This document shows positions 14,021 to 28,300 of a stretch of DNA of 64,000 nucleotides, in pieces. The DNA comes from Pontederia crassipes (lineage: Eukaryota; Streptophyta; Magnoliopsida; Commelinales; Pontederiaceae), in the NCBI GenBank assembly GCA_030549335.1, contig CM060186.1:24853189-24917188 (forward strand), written 5' to 3'. Positions within the stretch are counted from its first letter, which is position 1; the number at the start of each line of letters is the position of its first letter. The notes under the pieces were generated by a model. The model saw only the letters and a list, made by a program, of their open reading frames with translations, searched no databases and was not told the DNA's origin. A program made the position numbers and the translations under genes.

Positions 14021-15828
14021 AGTTAGGAATATACAATGGAGAAGAGAGAGCTCTGTCCATTTTTCAAAGCAGATTCATATAGGGTGATTAATCGAACAAA
14101 TTTCTAATAAATCAAAGAATTATGATCGAGATGACATATTTTACCAACCGGATGAGAGTGTTCGACAAATTATCACGAGGCTAAAGTACCAATGCACGTG
14201 TTTGCCTTGGCATCCCAATAATAGTCTAAGAAATCACATGATAAAAAAAGTATTGCTACATTTTCCTAATAATCAACCTAAAAATCCTCTAAAAGGTCAC
14301 AATGGCATTCATTGTAATTTTATCAACTTTTGGGGTATAATAATTATGTGAGTGTTAGGAGGATTTTTAGGAGGTTGAGTTAGGATGATTTAGCATTTTT
14401 TTACAAAAAATAATGTTGTGTATGTCACTCAAGAAATGTACATTAAAATTAAGAAACTTGATTCTATCAACTATAAATACTAAAATACATCTAGATTTAC
14501 AAGTACTAGTGATCTCTCCTTACTATATCGTAAGTATGAAAGTTGAATTGGCGAACGACATGAAGAATAATCTTCGCCTTTTCGAAATTGCAATTTTACT
14601 TGTCTTCATTATTACAATATTATTTATTATTCAACTCTAGCTAAGTTTATGTATAAAAGTAAAGATATAGAGTACCAAAACTCTATGGATAACTTAGTCA
14701 TTCATAAGGATGGACATACAAAATTGTGTTACAAAGTAGATAACTTGCTACTTTGCAAGATCACATAGTGCAGGTGGTCGCGGATAGACATTAAATGGCT
14801 CTAGGGTGGTTGTTGGGTCTGGTTGGATGCAATTCGTCCCAATCGGGCCGAATACACGATTTACCTTTTTTTCGAAGTTCATTTGACATATCAATCAACA
14901 ACTATCAAATAATATTAAAACAACATATTAAGACTACGTATGTGTGTAGCAAGGTGTTACACGAGGACAAAAATTGACATGAACCTTCATAAGGTGCGGC
15001 AAGAATAGGAATATACAATGTGCTTATTAGAAACAAGAAAGAGATTTTAAGTTATGCAAATCCACGCATGCTCATGCTTCTCCTTATTTTTTTATTAAGT
15101 AAAAAAAATTTGGTCCTCGCATGGGTGTTGATCTTCAAATGTTTTAATACATAACTATTAAGAAAAGTCACACCTTAACCGAAGTGCAACAGCTAGCATG
15201 GGCGAGGGCGGCTTCTTTAGTGGCAAGGGGGTCACGAAGCGAGGGATTCAACAAAAATGACGTGGCCTAGGGGAGGGGGGGAGAGAGAGAGGGAGCATGA
15301 TTTTGGCTTTCTCCACATCGTTGACAATGCACACGCTAGGAGGGGGAGGCCGAGGACCAGGATCGCCTTTTAGTGTTGCATCATTTGATGATGTACAAGT
15401 ATCAAATTGTCTCGCCGATCTCATCTTGTCGAACTCATTTGCCCTAATGTACGATTGTGGGGCACAACAGATTGATTGGTCGAAGGTTAAACTGTCGAAG
15501 GCTTTAAAGAGTTCGACTGTGGACTGATCATGCGGCATTCGACTTTCGACTTTTGAGTATTGGACGAGTGCCATGGCCCGCCTAAGGCTAAGACATTGGG
15601 TGAGCAGGAACAAGGCAGTTTCTGTCCGGTTGGAAAAAATTTGAAGTTGTACTTGACACGTAGTAGGTCGCGTTTGCTTCAATTTGGTTTGGGTTCAACC
15701 AACCTTACCCAAATTTGTTTAGATCATCAGGTGAACAGTCCTAAACGGCTCTAAGTGACTGCAAGTTTAAGTTTAGTGTTGGTGTCGTAATACTTTGTGC
15801 ATCGTGTCATAGGAAAATGTCCCATAAC
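14021..15828. other. Intergenic DNA, probably in part the body of a minus-strand LTR
   Basis: No gene is recognised. A GC-rich patch at about 15180-15680 has open frames on both strands that resemble nothing I know. The right edge at 15829 looks like the start of an LTR on the minus strand (see the polypurine tract entry), so at least the right part is likely retroelement LTR. Its left end could not be found. Confidence 0.4.
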
Positions 15829-16440
15829 ATTCTCCCCTACCAAAATCGAGACACCCTTGATGTCATTGTCTGGGATCTTGGAGTAGTCATCTTTAGTCTT
15901 GACTTTTGCTCGTCTAGTTGGAATTCACCTTCTTTGCCTTGACTTTTATTTCATCAGCATAATGTAGTGTCAGGAATATTTGAACTATTTCAAAATTTAC
16001 TAAGCATTCATTTCTTAAGTCTTCTCCAGGATCATCACTTCTGCAACGGCAACGAAGTTCACAATGTGAATGGTTTGACTTCATCAAGCAATCATTCATT
16101 CATCTGGTTCTCATTGGCTTCAATTTCTAGGGACTTGCGTAGTGTCAACTCTATTAGTTTAACTTGTTGGAGAGAAACAACTCTTGGATAACTTCATGAG
16201 TAGTTTGAGGAAGGACTTGCTTCGAGATCGTGGAGAGAGCATGACAAGAGTCATATCATTTGACATCCATGACTTGACTCAATATCTTAAAATGGTTGCA
16301 ATGTGAAGTCATCCATCCGTCAAATGCATAGTGCAAGGTCATCTCACACTTGATGGTCGTTCAAAATTTTGATGACTTGAATTTAAGAGGGACTTATTAG
16401 TTGAACTTCTTAGCTTAGTAAGCTTATAACCCATTGTGTA
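15829..16440 (-). mobile_element. LTR-retrotransposon 3' junction: polypurine tract and end of internal region
   Basis: On the minus strand the purine-rich GGTAGGGGAGAA is followed at once by TGTTATGGGACATTTTCC, the usual layout of a polypurine tract and 3' LTR start. The DNA to the right (to about 16440) would then be the 3' end of the internal region. It has no recognisable protein domain and many stops. The family is unknown. Confidence 0.5.
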
Positions 16441-17151
16441 TGTATTATCATCAATTGAGAGATATAATAAATAGTATGAAATATTTAAAAAACACATAAT
16501 AATGAAATTTTGTAATCATACAATCAGCGTAAACATAATAAATTTATATTTAAGATCATTTAGCAAATCTCAAACTAATGTATGAAGATATGCAACAAAC
16601 TCATATGACTGCACATGTCACTAATTGGCAAATTTATATAGTTGATAGATGAATTTAAGAAGTTGTTAAATGAGAAAGCAGAGAGCATAAATAAAAAGTA
16701 AAAGAAATAAGTACAAATAAGCCTAATGGTAACAATTCCTTTTCACCTTTGTTGTTTCACTTTGGCATGTCTTAGGTCCTAACCTCGAGGAGTGATAAAT
16801 TTACGCTTCGGCCGTTTGGTTGTAAAATATTATGAGAATATAGCCAAACACTCAGTAGAATTATAATATCTCGATCACTTATGCCTTTAACCTAACATGT
16901 CATTTACATGAAAGCAAACTTAAGTTAGCCCAATTCTTTATATAGAGCACATACATTCTATCTAAGTACTTGAGGATAGATTATGCTACATAAATTAAAC
17001 CTCTTATAACTGAAGAATTAATATGCTTCCTCGCCTGAAACAATAAAATCAATCTTACTTAATAACATTATCAATTTAAAGCATAACAACAATGCAATAG
17101 TTGCAATCAAAATCAAATCTAACCTAACAGTGGTCGTTATCCATGACACAC

Positions 17152-18324
17152 TATAACACCCCAAGATTTTAATAAGGACAGTAAAGTAATTTAGACCAAG
17201 TTAATGGATAAAAGGAGAAATTGAAAATGAAAAGAAAGAAAGATTAAATCTTATTGGGAGTAGAAATCATAATTAGATTGAGATTATGAATTTCAATTTG
17301 ATTTAAGGTCTAAAAGAATGTTTAATGGATATAGAACTCCCAAATAGGATAGGATTGAAAGTCTTATGGCTTAAAAATTTTCCAGCCATTAAAATAATAT
17401 TTATTATTATTATTTTAATAAAAATTAGATGATAAAATATTATGGAATTAAATAATTTCAAAAATAAAAATTATAGAGGAGTTTGATTAGTGATTGGATT
17501 ATTTAATTAATTTCATAATTTATTTTATTCAATTGTTAAGAATAAATATGAATTGGTTAAAGAGATTAAAATGATGATTTAAATCTGAGTGATATTAGAT
17601 ATTATAGTTAAATTATAATTAAAAATTTTAAAATCTTATAAATAAGGTTGTTAAGCCAAACATCGGGACTTATTTTTCTTTTGCTTTCGCGGCGATGGGC
17701 GTGACATTTCGACGACGATAAGAAAGAGAGACGTGATATCCCGGTGATAGGAAGTCATAATCGACGTGGAACGGCTGGGCGTAAAACGAGGTATTTGTTA
17801 TTGTGACGTGATGTTTTACGGTTTGAAATTTTTATTACAGTCGCAAATCCGCACCGAACGAAAAAAAAAGATGAAGATGGGATGTTTTGCGGCCAAAAAC
17901 AAATTGGTCATGAAAGAAAATAAAAGGTGGGGGCGTAATAGACCTTGGCAGCCAAAAAAGAAAAAACAAGAATGTGATGTTTGGCGGCCAAAACTTTTGG
18001 TCATGAAAGAAATTAAAGAAAAAAGAAAAGAGGGAAGTGTTTCACGGCCGCCAAAGGGGTAGAGAGAGGAGAGGAATAAAGAGATGTAAAAAAAAAGAAT
18101 TCTTGTGTTCACAGCCACCAAAGAGAAGGAGAGAGAAGATGGAGAAAAAAAAGAAGAAAGAGACATGCGTGCTATCATGAGAGCGAATGCACATGTGAAA
18201 ATTATGTTCTATATAGAGGAAAAGGATTGGAACTAATTGCTGGTCAAAATTCAGCATCGGTGCAACCAACTGACGATCGAAAATAGAGTTAATTTTTTAA
18301 CTAACTTGAGGTACGTAGGGGATC
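17152..18324 (+). mobile_element. LTR fragment related to the solo LTR at 11243, truncated by another LTR
   Basis: It begins TATAACACCCCAAG, consistent with a decayed TGTAACACCCC LTR start. It has a CTTATAAATAAGG box near 17636. Near 18285-18320 it carries a block with AACTAACTTGAGGTACGTAG, matching AACCAACTTTAGGTACGTAG near 11795 in the solo LTR. It stops at 18325, where the minus-strand LTR begins. Confidence 0.5.
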
Positions 18325-21112
18325 TGTGACATCCCACTTCATGACTAAGTTCTAATCCCAACTATTACATTCATTCATTATGTTTAGCAATTCTATAAAT
18401 AAAATTAGCAAAACCTCCTCCCTTACTTATCTTGTGTTATTTTTCAATATACACAATAGATGCATATATGTATCCATCAAAGTTAGTAAAAAGGTTATGA
18501 GACATCACATTCGCACATTATCGTTATTGTTTCACAAACCATTTCACATATAACATCCCACAGGATCAAGTTTTATACAACATTGCAAAAGTTTCTCACA
18601 ACCTTAACTACAATATCTAGAATTATCTATTACATGCATGCCTTTTAAAAATGAAAGTGGAGAGAAAGTAAAAGTGCTCCAACGGCTTGACATCTTCTAT
18701 ACACATCAAAGGCAAGCTTCGAGTCGACTTAACTCGAGAACTTGGAGTTATATGAAAAATTCAACAAGAATAATGTGAGTAACAATCGTTTGCTCAGTGA
18801 GTGAAATAAAAGTACAACATAGGAAAATAATATGAGTGCATATAACATTTAAATAATCATATTTCTTTCATATGAGAAAATGTTTAAAGCATAACTACTA
18901 TCATATAATTTTTTAAATCATATAAACTTTTACATAAATACAAATTATTCAAGACATCATCATATTCATAGTTAAACTCCACACATGTGTCATTGCACAT
19001 ACTCATCATGGGTCAATACGTATCCTCTATGATTATATGTCATACAGTTAAGCAGAGCTTCATAATCAAGGGTATCAAATATGCAGAGCAAATCATGAGT
19101 CAATAGTATCCCTCTATGATTGTGTGTCATATAGTTAAGCAGAACTTCACAATCAAGAGTCTCAAATACGCAGAGCAAATCATGTGTCAATACGATCTCA
19201 ATCATAATTATGTGTCACCACAATCATGATTCTCAGATACGCAGAGCAATCATAGGATAATACATGCACGCAGAGCAGCCCCCAAAGGGCAAAGACACCC
19301 GATATACACCCCAAAAGCTTCATGTATATCGAATGTAGTCCCAACGATCTTTTTCAAACATCATGGTTAATGAACACGTAGAGTTTAAAAATATCAAAAT
19401 ACACGTTATAATCTCATATCATTATCAAGTAAAACTTATTTTCACTTCACAAATATTGTTCCCTGAAAATATTTTTGTATAAGATGTTACTCCATCTCAT
19501 ATAAAATCCTTGAAACATATCATAAATATTTTTCATAGCTCAAGATATGTTTCAATAATAACAATAATAATTTTTGCTTGAGGTAATACCATAAATAAAA
19601 GAACTAACATATAACATTTTGCTATGTTGTAAATTTACCCACTCACCTTGTGCTTTGTGTTTTAAAAAAGGTTTACTAGATTTTCCTCCTTTCACTTGTA
19701 GTTTATTGGTTTCCTACAAGCAATAATGCTATTTTATTTTTCAATTACTAATAATAACAATATGCAATGCATGCTCATGCACTTATTCACCTTAAAATGC
19801 ATATAATCTCTTCTAATACTAATGTGTAATTTCAGGTGTTTATGTTCATATGCTACTTCACACGCCTAACTATTCAATTTTTCAAAGTTTAACTAGGTGC
19901 TATCTTAGGATTTCAAACTGAGTACTTGTCAATGAATAATTCATAACTTCTTAACCATAAAGATTCTGGATAAATTAGAAACTACACTTACTAAGGTTTC
20001 CATCCTCCTAATATTATTAACTAAGTCCAAGTGAGTAATTCAAAACATCCCAGGAAATTTGACCTAGGATTTATGTCCTGGTAGACTGTATGTCACTGAA
20101 TGATTAATTTATATCTTTAACAATATTTATTCATTTTACAAGATCCTAATTTTCCTAGAATCTAGACATCATTAGTGTTTAGGCATAAAAATTATAGAAT
20201 TTAACTCCTTGTATGACCTTATAACAAAAATAGTTAATTAGAGTCGTGATCTATCCATGTCCTGGAATATCCCAGAAGTCTCACTATGAAATAAAAAATT
20301 CATTTCTCCCAAAATACAAGTCCAAATAGGATGATTCCACTTCTCACTGAACTCGAATGTCTAATTATTCATATTCAAATTTCAAACTCTAATTCGTTAT
20401 ATTCGAATTGTGCCCTAATTCACAAGTTGAACTTGTATCAGACTCATGACAGGATGAGCGGCCAGTGAAGATAAGTACATAACTTTCTCTATAAAACTCT
20501 TTTTTAGATGATTCTAGAGTCCATGGAAAGCTAATTAGAATGAATTAACCATACAAAATTTCATAATTTATGCTGTGGTAATCATGAAGGAAAGATCCTC
20601 TCAATTAGAAGAACAAATTTTAGATCGAAACCTCACCTTGAACAACCTATGTTGATGATTTTCCTCTGGTCGTTTCGCGCGAGTTCTTCCTCTGGAAGTT
20701 TTTGGTCCTCAAAGGATGGAGTTAAGTTGTTTAATTTTTCTCATAATTTTTGGACGTCATATGGCGGTTTGGAAAAATATTCATCTAAACAGTTGTTCAC
20801 CTGTCTACTTCAGCTGCTTAGAACTTAAGTGATGGTCAATCACATTTTTTTGTCATAACTAAGTATTTTAACCCTAATGAAGTTTACTTAATCCTATTTA
20901 AACTTATATATTATAATATTTAGAAATTTTACAATTTATTTCTATTAAACTTATGTAATTACTTTTATAAAATTTATCGACAATTAAGTAGTCATTATGC
21001 TCTAATCGGAATATTAATTAAAATATCAGTAAATGAACATCCAAACTAACTTAATATGTTAATTAAATATATGATTATGCAGAAATGACGTTTGTAGAGC
21101 ACGTCCGTGACA
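18325..21112 (-). mobile_element. 3' LTR of a minus-strand Gypsy-type element, with adjacent polypurine tract
   Basis: On the minus strand the LTR starts TGTCACGGACG (21112) and ends GGGATGTCACA (18325), about 2.8 kb. Directly upstream on that strand (21113-21150) lies AACGAAATTTTTTAAAGG followed by AGAAGAGAAT. This resembles the polypurine region of the plant Del/Tekay group, which is recalled family knowledge. The internal coding region is missing or unrecognisable beyond about 21400. Confidence 0.6.
19003..19265. repeat. About 88-bp tandem repeat, roughly three copies, inside the LTR
   Basis: The unit contains TCATGNGTCAATA, TATGATTNTNTGTCATA, AGTTAAGCAGA and TACGCAGAGCAA. It begins near 19003, 19092 and 19180; the last copy is shorter and degenerate. 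AACGCAGAGCA-like words recur just beyond. Confidence 0.7.
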
Positions 21113-21519
21113 ATTCTCTTCTCCTTTAAAAAATTTCGTTCTCAAAATTTAGATGCATGTTCCGAAGAATAAGAATGAAGATTTGATCATTCTCACTTCC
21201 AACTTTCTCTTCACTTGAATGAATTTTTTTCCTATAACACAAATACTAAAGGAAATTTTCATTTATGAAGTTCATTTTCCTTGACTCTTATAATTTATAC
21301 TATATTTTTTTCTCAAGACAAATTCTCTTATACTCGAATAGATTGAGTTACTCTTTATGTGCAGAAGGTTGCTCTGTAATTTATTGATGGTGCAATATTT
21401 GATTCTATGTATTATTCTCTGTTGATGTTCTGCTCCCTTTAGTTATTTATTGATGTTCTGTTCCCATTGGTTTTTGCTTTAATGCATAGCACACAAAAAT
21501 GTCATATCTCAAAAGAGAT

Positions 21520-22020
21520 AAGAAAAACTGATTATTGCATTAACCTAGATGAGTTAGCATCCATTGTACATGGACATAATAACAAGCCTTTGAAAAATAA
21601 TGGAGGACTACATGGAATAGCAAGGAAGATCTCTATTTCACTTGCTGATGGCAAATTGACAAATAAAATATTTTTTTGTGTCAACAAGTATGTCAAAAAA
21701 TCATCAAGAAGCTTTTAGATGTTTGTTTGGAATATTTTACATGATTTGACATTGATCATTCTTATGATTTGGGCTTTGATATCTGCCGTTGTTGAACTTC
21801 TAACTGAATATTAGCCCAATGATACATACGATGGTTTAGGAATCTTACTTAGCATATTTTTTATCGTAATAGTTATAGCATCCAATAACTCATTGCAATT
21901 TAGAGACTTTAGATAAGGAAAGGAAAAAAATCTTGATCCAGTTGCCCAGAGATAGACATAGACAAAAACTTTTGTTGATAACTTGTTGATTGATGTGCTT
22001 GTCTACAAAGGATTTGATCA
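21520..22020 (+). pseudogene. Fragment of an autoinhibited P2B-type Ca2+-ATPase (ACA4/ACA11-like)
   Basis: The plus strand encodes DELASIVHGH, GGLHGIARKISISLADG, a KYVKKSSRSF segment, a stop, then MFVWNILHDLTLIILMIWAL. This is followed by YDGLGILLSIFFIVIVIA, SLQFRDF and, after a frame change, LDKERKKILIQLPRD. The order and spacing match the region from the N-terminal autoinhibitory part through the first transmembrane segments of plant autoinhibited calcium pumps. Stops, frameshifts and small deletions are frequent, and similarity fades after about 22020. No GT/AG introns are evident between the matching parts, suggesting a retrocopy, though a short gene fragment carried by a transposon is possible. 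It lies 0.4 kb beyond the internal end of a Gypsy LTR. Confidence 0.75.
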
Positions 22021-22040
22021 ATATCATTGAACACATAAAC

Positions 22041-23341
22041 ATTGAAAATATTGTAAATACACAATATTTTTTATGGTGGAACTTAACAAGTAAACAATTG
22101 ACCCAATACATGTCAAAATCTCATATGGTACTATGTATCATGGACATAACTTTCCTTCATTTTTTTATAGGTAATGTGTCCTTGTAAATTCACTATTGTG
22201 ATCTCCTTTTATTGTTCTTGATATTTCACAATAATCCTGCATATATCATATTCTTTTGTCTATAACATTTTTCTAATGCGCATATTTAAAATTCTATAAA
22301 AGAATTAATTCTTTCATCTTGTCTTGTTACCATGGCTAATTTTATACAAAGTTCCCATAAAGATAAATACCAATGTTATGAGTGGAAAACTAATTGCAAG
22401 GAAATTTTCAAATATTTGACAAACTTTATGGATAACAAGAACAATGGGTAGTACTTCAACAATTATATGAGTCTATCATGATAAGCAAAAGAAGATGACA
22501 CATTGGATAAATGGAACGACGGAATAACCATCGATTATTATGTGTCCATAAGTCAAATACGATCACCATTATTCGTAAGAATGATGATCAGAGTATAAGC
22601 AACAATGAGTTTTGTGAATAAGACTTTTCCTCTCTAATATATTTACAATATTGAAATGCCAATTCGAGTTCATGATCGAGAATCATAAAAGTGTCCCCCT
22701 CCAATCGCTCATTCGTTAAACTTCAAAATAACATTTCGTTAGTCGATTTGAGTTTGCGATCGAGAATCAGAGAGGTGTCCCCCTCCAATCACTCATTCGC
22801 GAAACTTCCAAAATTGATGAACGTATTAAAGTCCGAAATGACAAATCATTTATCACCCATAAAGAAGTGACAATGATGATTTAATCAATCACCCTATATG
22901 AGATGTGATATATAAGGATGAGTAAAAATTCACTTTCCAAATATGAGGAATTGTAATCGATAACAACTAATCAATAATTGTCAATGATCTAGAATGTATA
23001 ATGATGAATGTTTTATTTCTTTTGGTTTTATCTCATAATCAAACGATAACCCTGGACGATCATGTGGATAGGAGGAATAGAAATGAGAAAGTTACATCCT
23101 GGGAAAAATAAAAGGGGGTTAGCTAGGGAGAGGAAAATAAATGAGATCATATTAATTTAAGGAATTTAATAATATTTTAATGCCATATAATCTGAAATGA
23201 AGACATAAAATTAATATCCGCGCCATTCAAAATCATCCTCCTTGCTGATTACAATGCATGTTTGAAAATATACTTTGATGATTAAACATAGATCGTCCAT
23301 GATTAAACTTGCTTGCCTCCACCATTATCCTTGTCATCTAA
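22041..23341. other. Intergenic region without a recognised gene
   Basis: AT-rich. Apart from the tandem repeat at 22661-22812 nothing is recognised. Open frames are short and lack family resemblance. Confidence 0.5.
22661..22812. repeat. 84-bp tandem repeat, two copies
   Basis: Each copy holds ATCGAGAATCA followed by GTGTCCCCCTCCAATC and CTCATTCG. The copies start near 22662 and 22746 and differ at about one position in six. Confidence 0.75.
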
Positions 23342-25336
23342 TACAACACCTCGAAAATCCACCTTAAAAGCTAGTGAGAATTAGGAAAATTCGATTGTGT
23401 TAGCATGTTCATCATTACATAATCATAATAAATGATTTAACATTAATGCATCGAAAACTTTAGTCAATAAAATCAAATAAGATATAATTTTTCAACAAAA
23501 ATTTTCATAAAAATATCTATGAAATAGTGTTATAGAATGTAAAGCACAAGCTAATACTCCTTATTCGAAAACATCTTTAAAACCAATAGTCTTCTAAACT
23601 CAACATAAAATCATGACACAATATAAGCCTAGGCTATGTGCAACCATGTCGTTATAAGTTGAGCCGCCGTCCATCCATATGTTAATTACCTGCACAGATC
23701 TAACGTGCAGAGTTTTTCAATTAATGAAACTACAAAGGATACAACATAATGTGCATATTCAATTTCATATATAAGAAAAAGAAAATATGCATATTATATA
23801 CTTAACATACGATACATGTGTCAATCATAACATCATAACAATCTATCATCATGCATGATAAAAAAAATGACGTAGTGAAACATGTAGATAATTAGAATCA
23901 TACAAGAAGTGTGGAAACAACCTTTATATATCAATCGATCATCAATCAATAGGTATACAAATGACTTGTACTTATCTTAACAGTAGCCTCAATAACTTCC
24001 TCAGAGTTACTTTATAATCTCTACGAACTCTACTTTTGTGGGCATCAATATATTAATTCAATATGACCCTTACAACATTTGATCTTACAATAGTTTAGAG
24101 TTATGTCGTTGGCCTTACAATAGACTAGTTAGTATTTGGAAATAATGCTCCATTCATCTGCATGAGATCAGGAATACATACACCGTTACTAATATAAGCA
24201 CAATTATTCTTGAAGGAAATACATACACCAATGTGTAAGAACAATTATTTTCTGACAATCCGATAAGCATCATTGCAGGGAGACATGTAACGATCATCAT
24301 CAACTGAGTGCATTATATTTTGCAAACAATAATCAATTATTACATCGCTTAATCTTCATATTTTAACATAGTTAGAAGGGAACATGTAATTCGTGTATCT
24401 AAGTATCATATACAATCTAGAATCATTAATACAATATATACGCCTGATCACGAGCGTGACAAAAATCATCACAACCGTGCCAATGACTGGCAACGACCAA
24501 AAATCCACTTTTCACGGGTGTTATAGAACTTCTATTTTCGTTCAAACCTCGTAATGACCGTGACATTCACTTTAACGGGCGTTACAGAGAGCTTGAGTTC
24601 ATCCCTCACAGCCTCCTCTTGCTCACAATCATGACGAGGGTGACTATAGTCATGCTCGACCCTGTAACAGTCTTAATAGCATCTGTCATAAGCATTATAA
24701 AGAGCCTTTTGTTTGCTACTTTACCTCGCTCGACAAGGCCGTTTCCAAGGTTGGCACGACCATGCCAACATCCTGCAAACTCGACCCCAAAAATTCATAT
24801 TTTTTTATGTAGAATTGGGGAAAAACATATACAACATTCATAATACATGTAAAGCATGAATTGTAAACATACAAATTTTTATAATCTAATTTTGAACAAG
24901 ATCAATCATGAACACACATGCATTATGATTTTTCCTAAAATCATACAAATATACAGATCTAGGATCTAGGCCATGAAGCATAATAAAACAATAAATCATA
25001 GTCTAAGACCTCTAGATCTACTTTATGTGTTCATGCAACTCTCAATTACAATCTATTATGAGAATAAGGAGTTCTCAAACTCTCAATCCATCACAATAAT
25101 ATTATTAAGAGAAGAGAGAGAAGTCTGAATACCATTTACATGGATGTTAGATTTTTCTCCTTTTCTTTCCTCTTGTTTCTCCTTATTCCTTAAGTTCTCC
25201 TTCCTCAAGCCCTAGCCGTAGGTGAGCAATTGAAGAAAAAATTAACAAGGAAACTTAAGATATTTCAATAGGGGAGACATTAGGGTTTGAGCCCAAATGC
25301 CCAATTCACCCTTAATTAAAAATATAGGGCATTACA
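23342..25336 (-). mobile_element. Probable solo LTR, minus strand
   Basis: On the minus strand it would start TGTAATGCCCTATATT and end TTCGAGGTGTTGTA. This matches the common plant LTR pattern TGTAATGCCC ... GGGGTGTTACA with a decayed terminus. The flanking pentamers (TCTAA and AGTAT) do not match, and no polypurine tract was seen, so borders and identity are tentative. Confidence 0.45.
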
Positions 25337-28300
25337 AGTATGTTCACAATCGATTAAAATTGGATGTTCTATCTTCTTATGCCTTTTTTTTTTATAATCA
25401 TGGCATGTCTAAATCTTTTTTTTTCGATTGTCATCCTAATATTTGGGAAGTGGAGCAGATCGACTAACCAAAACGTTAAGAGTTATACGCATTAGCCATA
25501 TGTTGATGTCTCGACCCACCGAGTTCGGCTAATTTGGTGTCACATTGAGCAATATGCCTGACTATTGCGAGTGAGACTCTCAACAATTTTCTTTATGTTT
25601 ACAAGATTCGAACTTGAAAGCTTTGCTTAAATGATGATGAACTGCTACTCACTCCACCCCAACTTATATTGATTGCATGTCTAAATCTTATTGCAAAAGA
25701 TAGTGCCAACATATATGAATTTATAATGCATACACATTGACTACTTAGAAATAAGTATTACCCTTGATCAGCAAAATTGTATTCTTTTTTATAAAGTAAA
25801 AAATATTTTGAATTAAAACCTTTCAATTTTAATTTCTACGATTATATTATTTGTTGATCCTATTTTAATATAATTCAATTAGTCATGTTTCAAAAATTTC
25901 CATCCAATCTATCTTTTATATCAAGTCAATTTTTTTCCTAAGTAGGTAGACCCATTATCACACTTAATTCTAAGCCTTATTCTTATCGTCGTGCTATCAT
26001 GACTAGTCTCACGTTTGGACGCAAGAGGAACATCATCTAGTGTATGTTTGATTATAATTGGATGGTGTCAACATAAGATGAACTTAAAAGGCATACACAT
26101 GACTACTTACAAACATTATTACCATTTACTAGCAAGATTGTATTCTTTTTCCATAAAACACCAATATTTGGTTTTGCACCTTTCATTTTAAAATTTTATG
26201 ATTATACAATGTATTGATCTTATTTTAATATAATATACTTGGACATGATATTTTAATATTGAGTCAATTTTTTTGTCAAAGTAGATAGACCCATTATCAC
26301 TCTTAGTTAAAAAATAGTTTTAATTATTCTTAATGCCATCATCTCATGATTAGTCTAATGTTTGGATGCGAGTGGAATAATATTTTTATTTTTAAGATGT
26401 GAATGCTATGTTTATGTTTCAATATCATTGTTAGCTTATACAATTAAGTTAACATGTATTTGAATAATTTAAATATTAAAAAAATTATATACATTAGAAC
26501 ATACGGAAGATACAAATATTTAATTGCTGTTAATAAAGTGGGGCTGTTTGGCTTCTTCACTATTAGATGGAATAAAATAAATTTATCCTATCTCTCAAAA
26601 TCAGTATTTACATAGGATACTTTTTATTTAAATTTTAATTTTATCCCTCATCATCACTTAGGATTATTTAAGATTATTGATAATATTTGAATACGTGTTT
26701 ATTATGTTGCCAAACATGGGACTCCTCAAGTCAAAATTTTATTCTATTATTTGAGACTCATTATGATCTAAAAATGTTAGGGTCTCATTTAGCAACTCAA
26801 ACCAAGTGGTCAGGAACTAGTTTCACCTCATTATGCTAAATATAAAAATCTGATCTGATTTTTTAGGTGGAACCATGCCATGCCATTAGAATAAGGATAG
26901 TTCCACCTTTTTAGTGAAATCAGATATTTTTTTAGTTTCAGCTCCGAAGTGACTTTTTTTAAAACAAATTAACCTATTTTTTTCTTTTAAGAAATTTCAA
27001 ATAGATTATATTTATTATAAAATGTAATTTCTTTTAAATATCTATAAAATGAAAGGAGTATTGTGTGGATTTTATAACCTATATTTTTAGCAAGACGAAT
27101 TCATGCATGGGAAGTAGAAGTGAACCTATTTTTTGGACTCGCAAAATTTTATCAAATACTCTTTCATTTTAATATTTTCTCACTGTTATCCTTTAACTTT
27201 ATTTTGTAATCAAATTATACTCTATTTTTTAATTTGTTTTATGGAATGTTCTTTTCACCGGTTACGAGTCATAATTCGATCGAGCTGCTGACATGATACA
27301 CACGTGGCAAATTCTCTCTCCTCCGTAGAAATATTTTTATTGATTTGATAATATTAAAATAATATAATAATAATTAAAAAAATGAAATATCATCGACGAG
27401 GGGATGCCTTCCTCCTTCTCCACGTCCTGCAATTTCAACACAAATAAAAATTGAAAGGTATTTGTCATAATTTATTTATTTTTTTACCACGTATACTTTC
27501 TAAAAATAGACATTTTATAACCCACTACTCCTAAGTCCCATACGATGCACAGACATTATAAAAAAAATTATTATATAATGATGATGTTAAAAAGTATCAA
27601 AATGAAGTTTTTTTTAGCAAGAACGAATAATGAAATGATCTATTTACTTTGAGAAAAAATGACTCATCATGAAAATCTAAATTTCCTCATTTAATATATG
27701 TAAAATATATCAAGCTACCTAAATAATAATAATCTTTAATAATTATATATTTGTTTAAAACAAATGCCTAAATAATAGAATATTGTTTTTCCAATGAAAA
27801 TAAATGTAAATTTTTCGAAGATGCCATGTTTGCATATATTACCTCCTAATTTGTTAGTTTAATGTTTTCAATAAAATTATTTTCTTTTGATACTTGTTTG
27901 ATATTTAGTTATGTAATTTGATTTGGATTTACTTTTATATTATAAGCAATTTCTTGATTTAATTCAGATAAAACTCCTACTTATACATATATTATATTTT
28001 TATTCTTAATTTTTATAATTTTAAAATATTAAAATTTGTAACCATGCCACATGGCATATGCTACCTCCCCGTTTTTCTTTTCTAAAAGTATTTATTAAAA
28101 ATGATAGTTTCTAGAGATAAAATAAAATTTTAACAATATAATTCATTAGTGATATATACAGCTCCCCTTTTATAAATTTTAATGTTGATTTAATTTAATT
28201 TAAACTCCTAGTTATACTCAAACTAAATTGCCATAAATTATATAAAAACATTTGAACTTTTGCTTTGGTTTCAGATGTAATATATTTTTTAAATGTTTGT

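Noticed and set aside
19003-19265. Repeat array considered as CRISPR-like
   Set aside because: The units are contiguous imperfect tandem repeats without spacers, inside a plant LTR.
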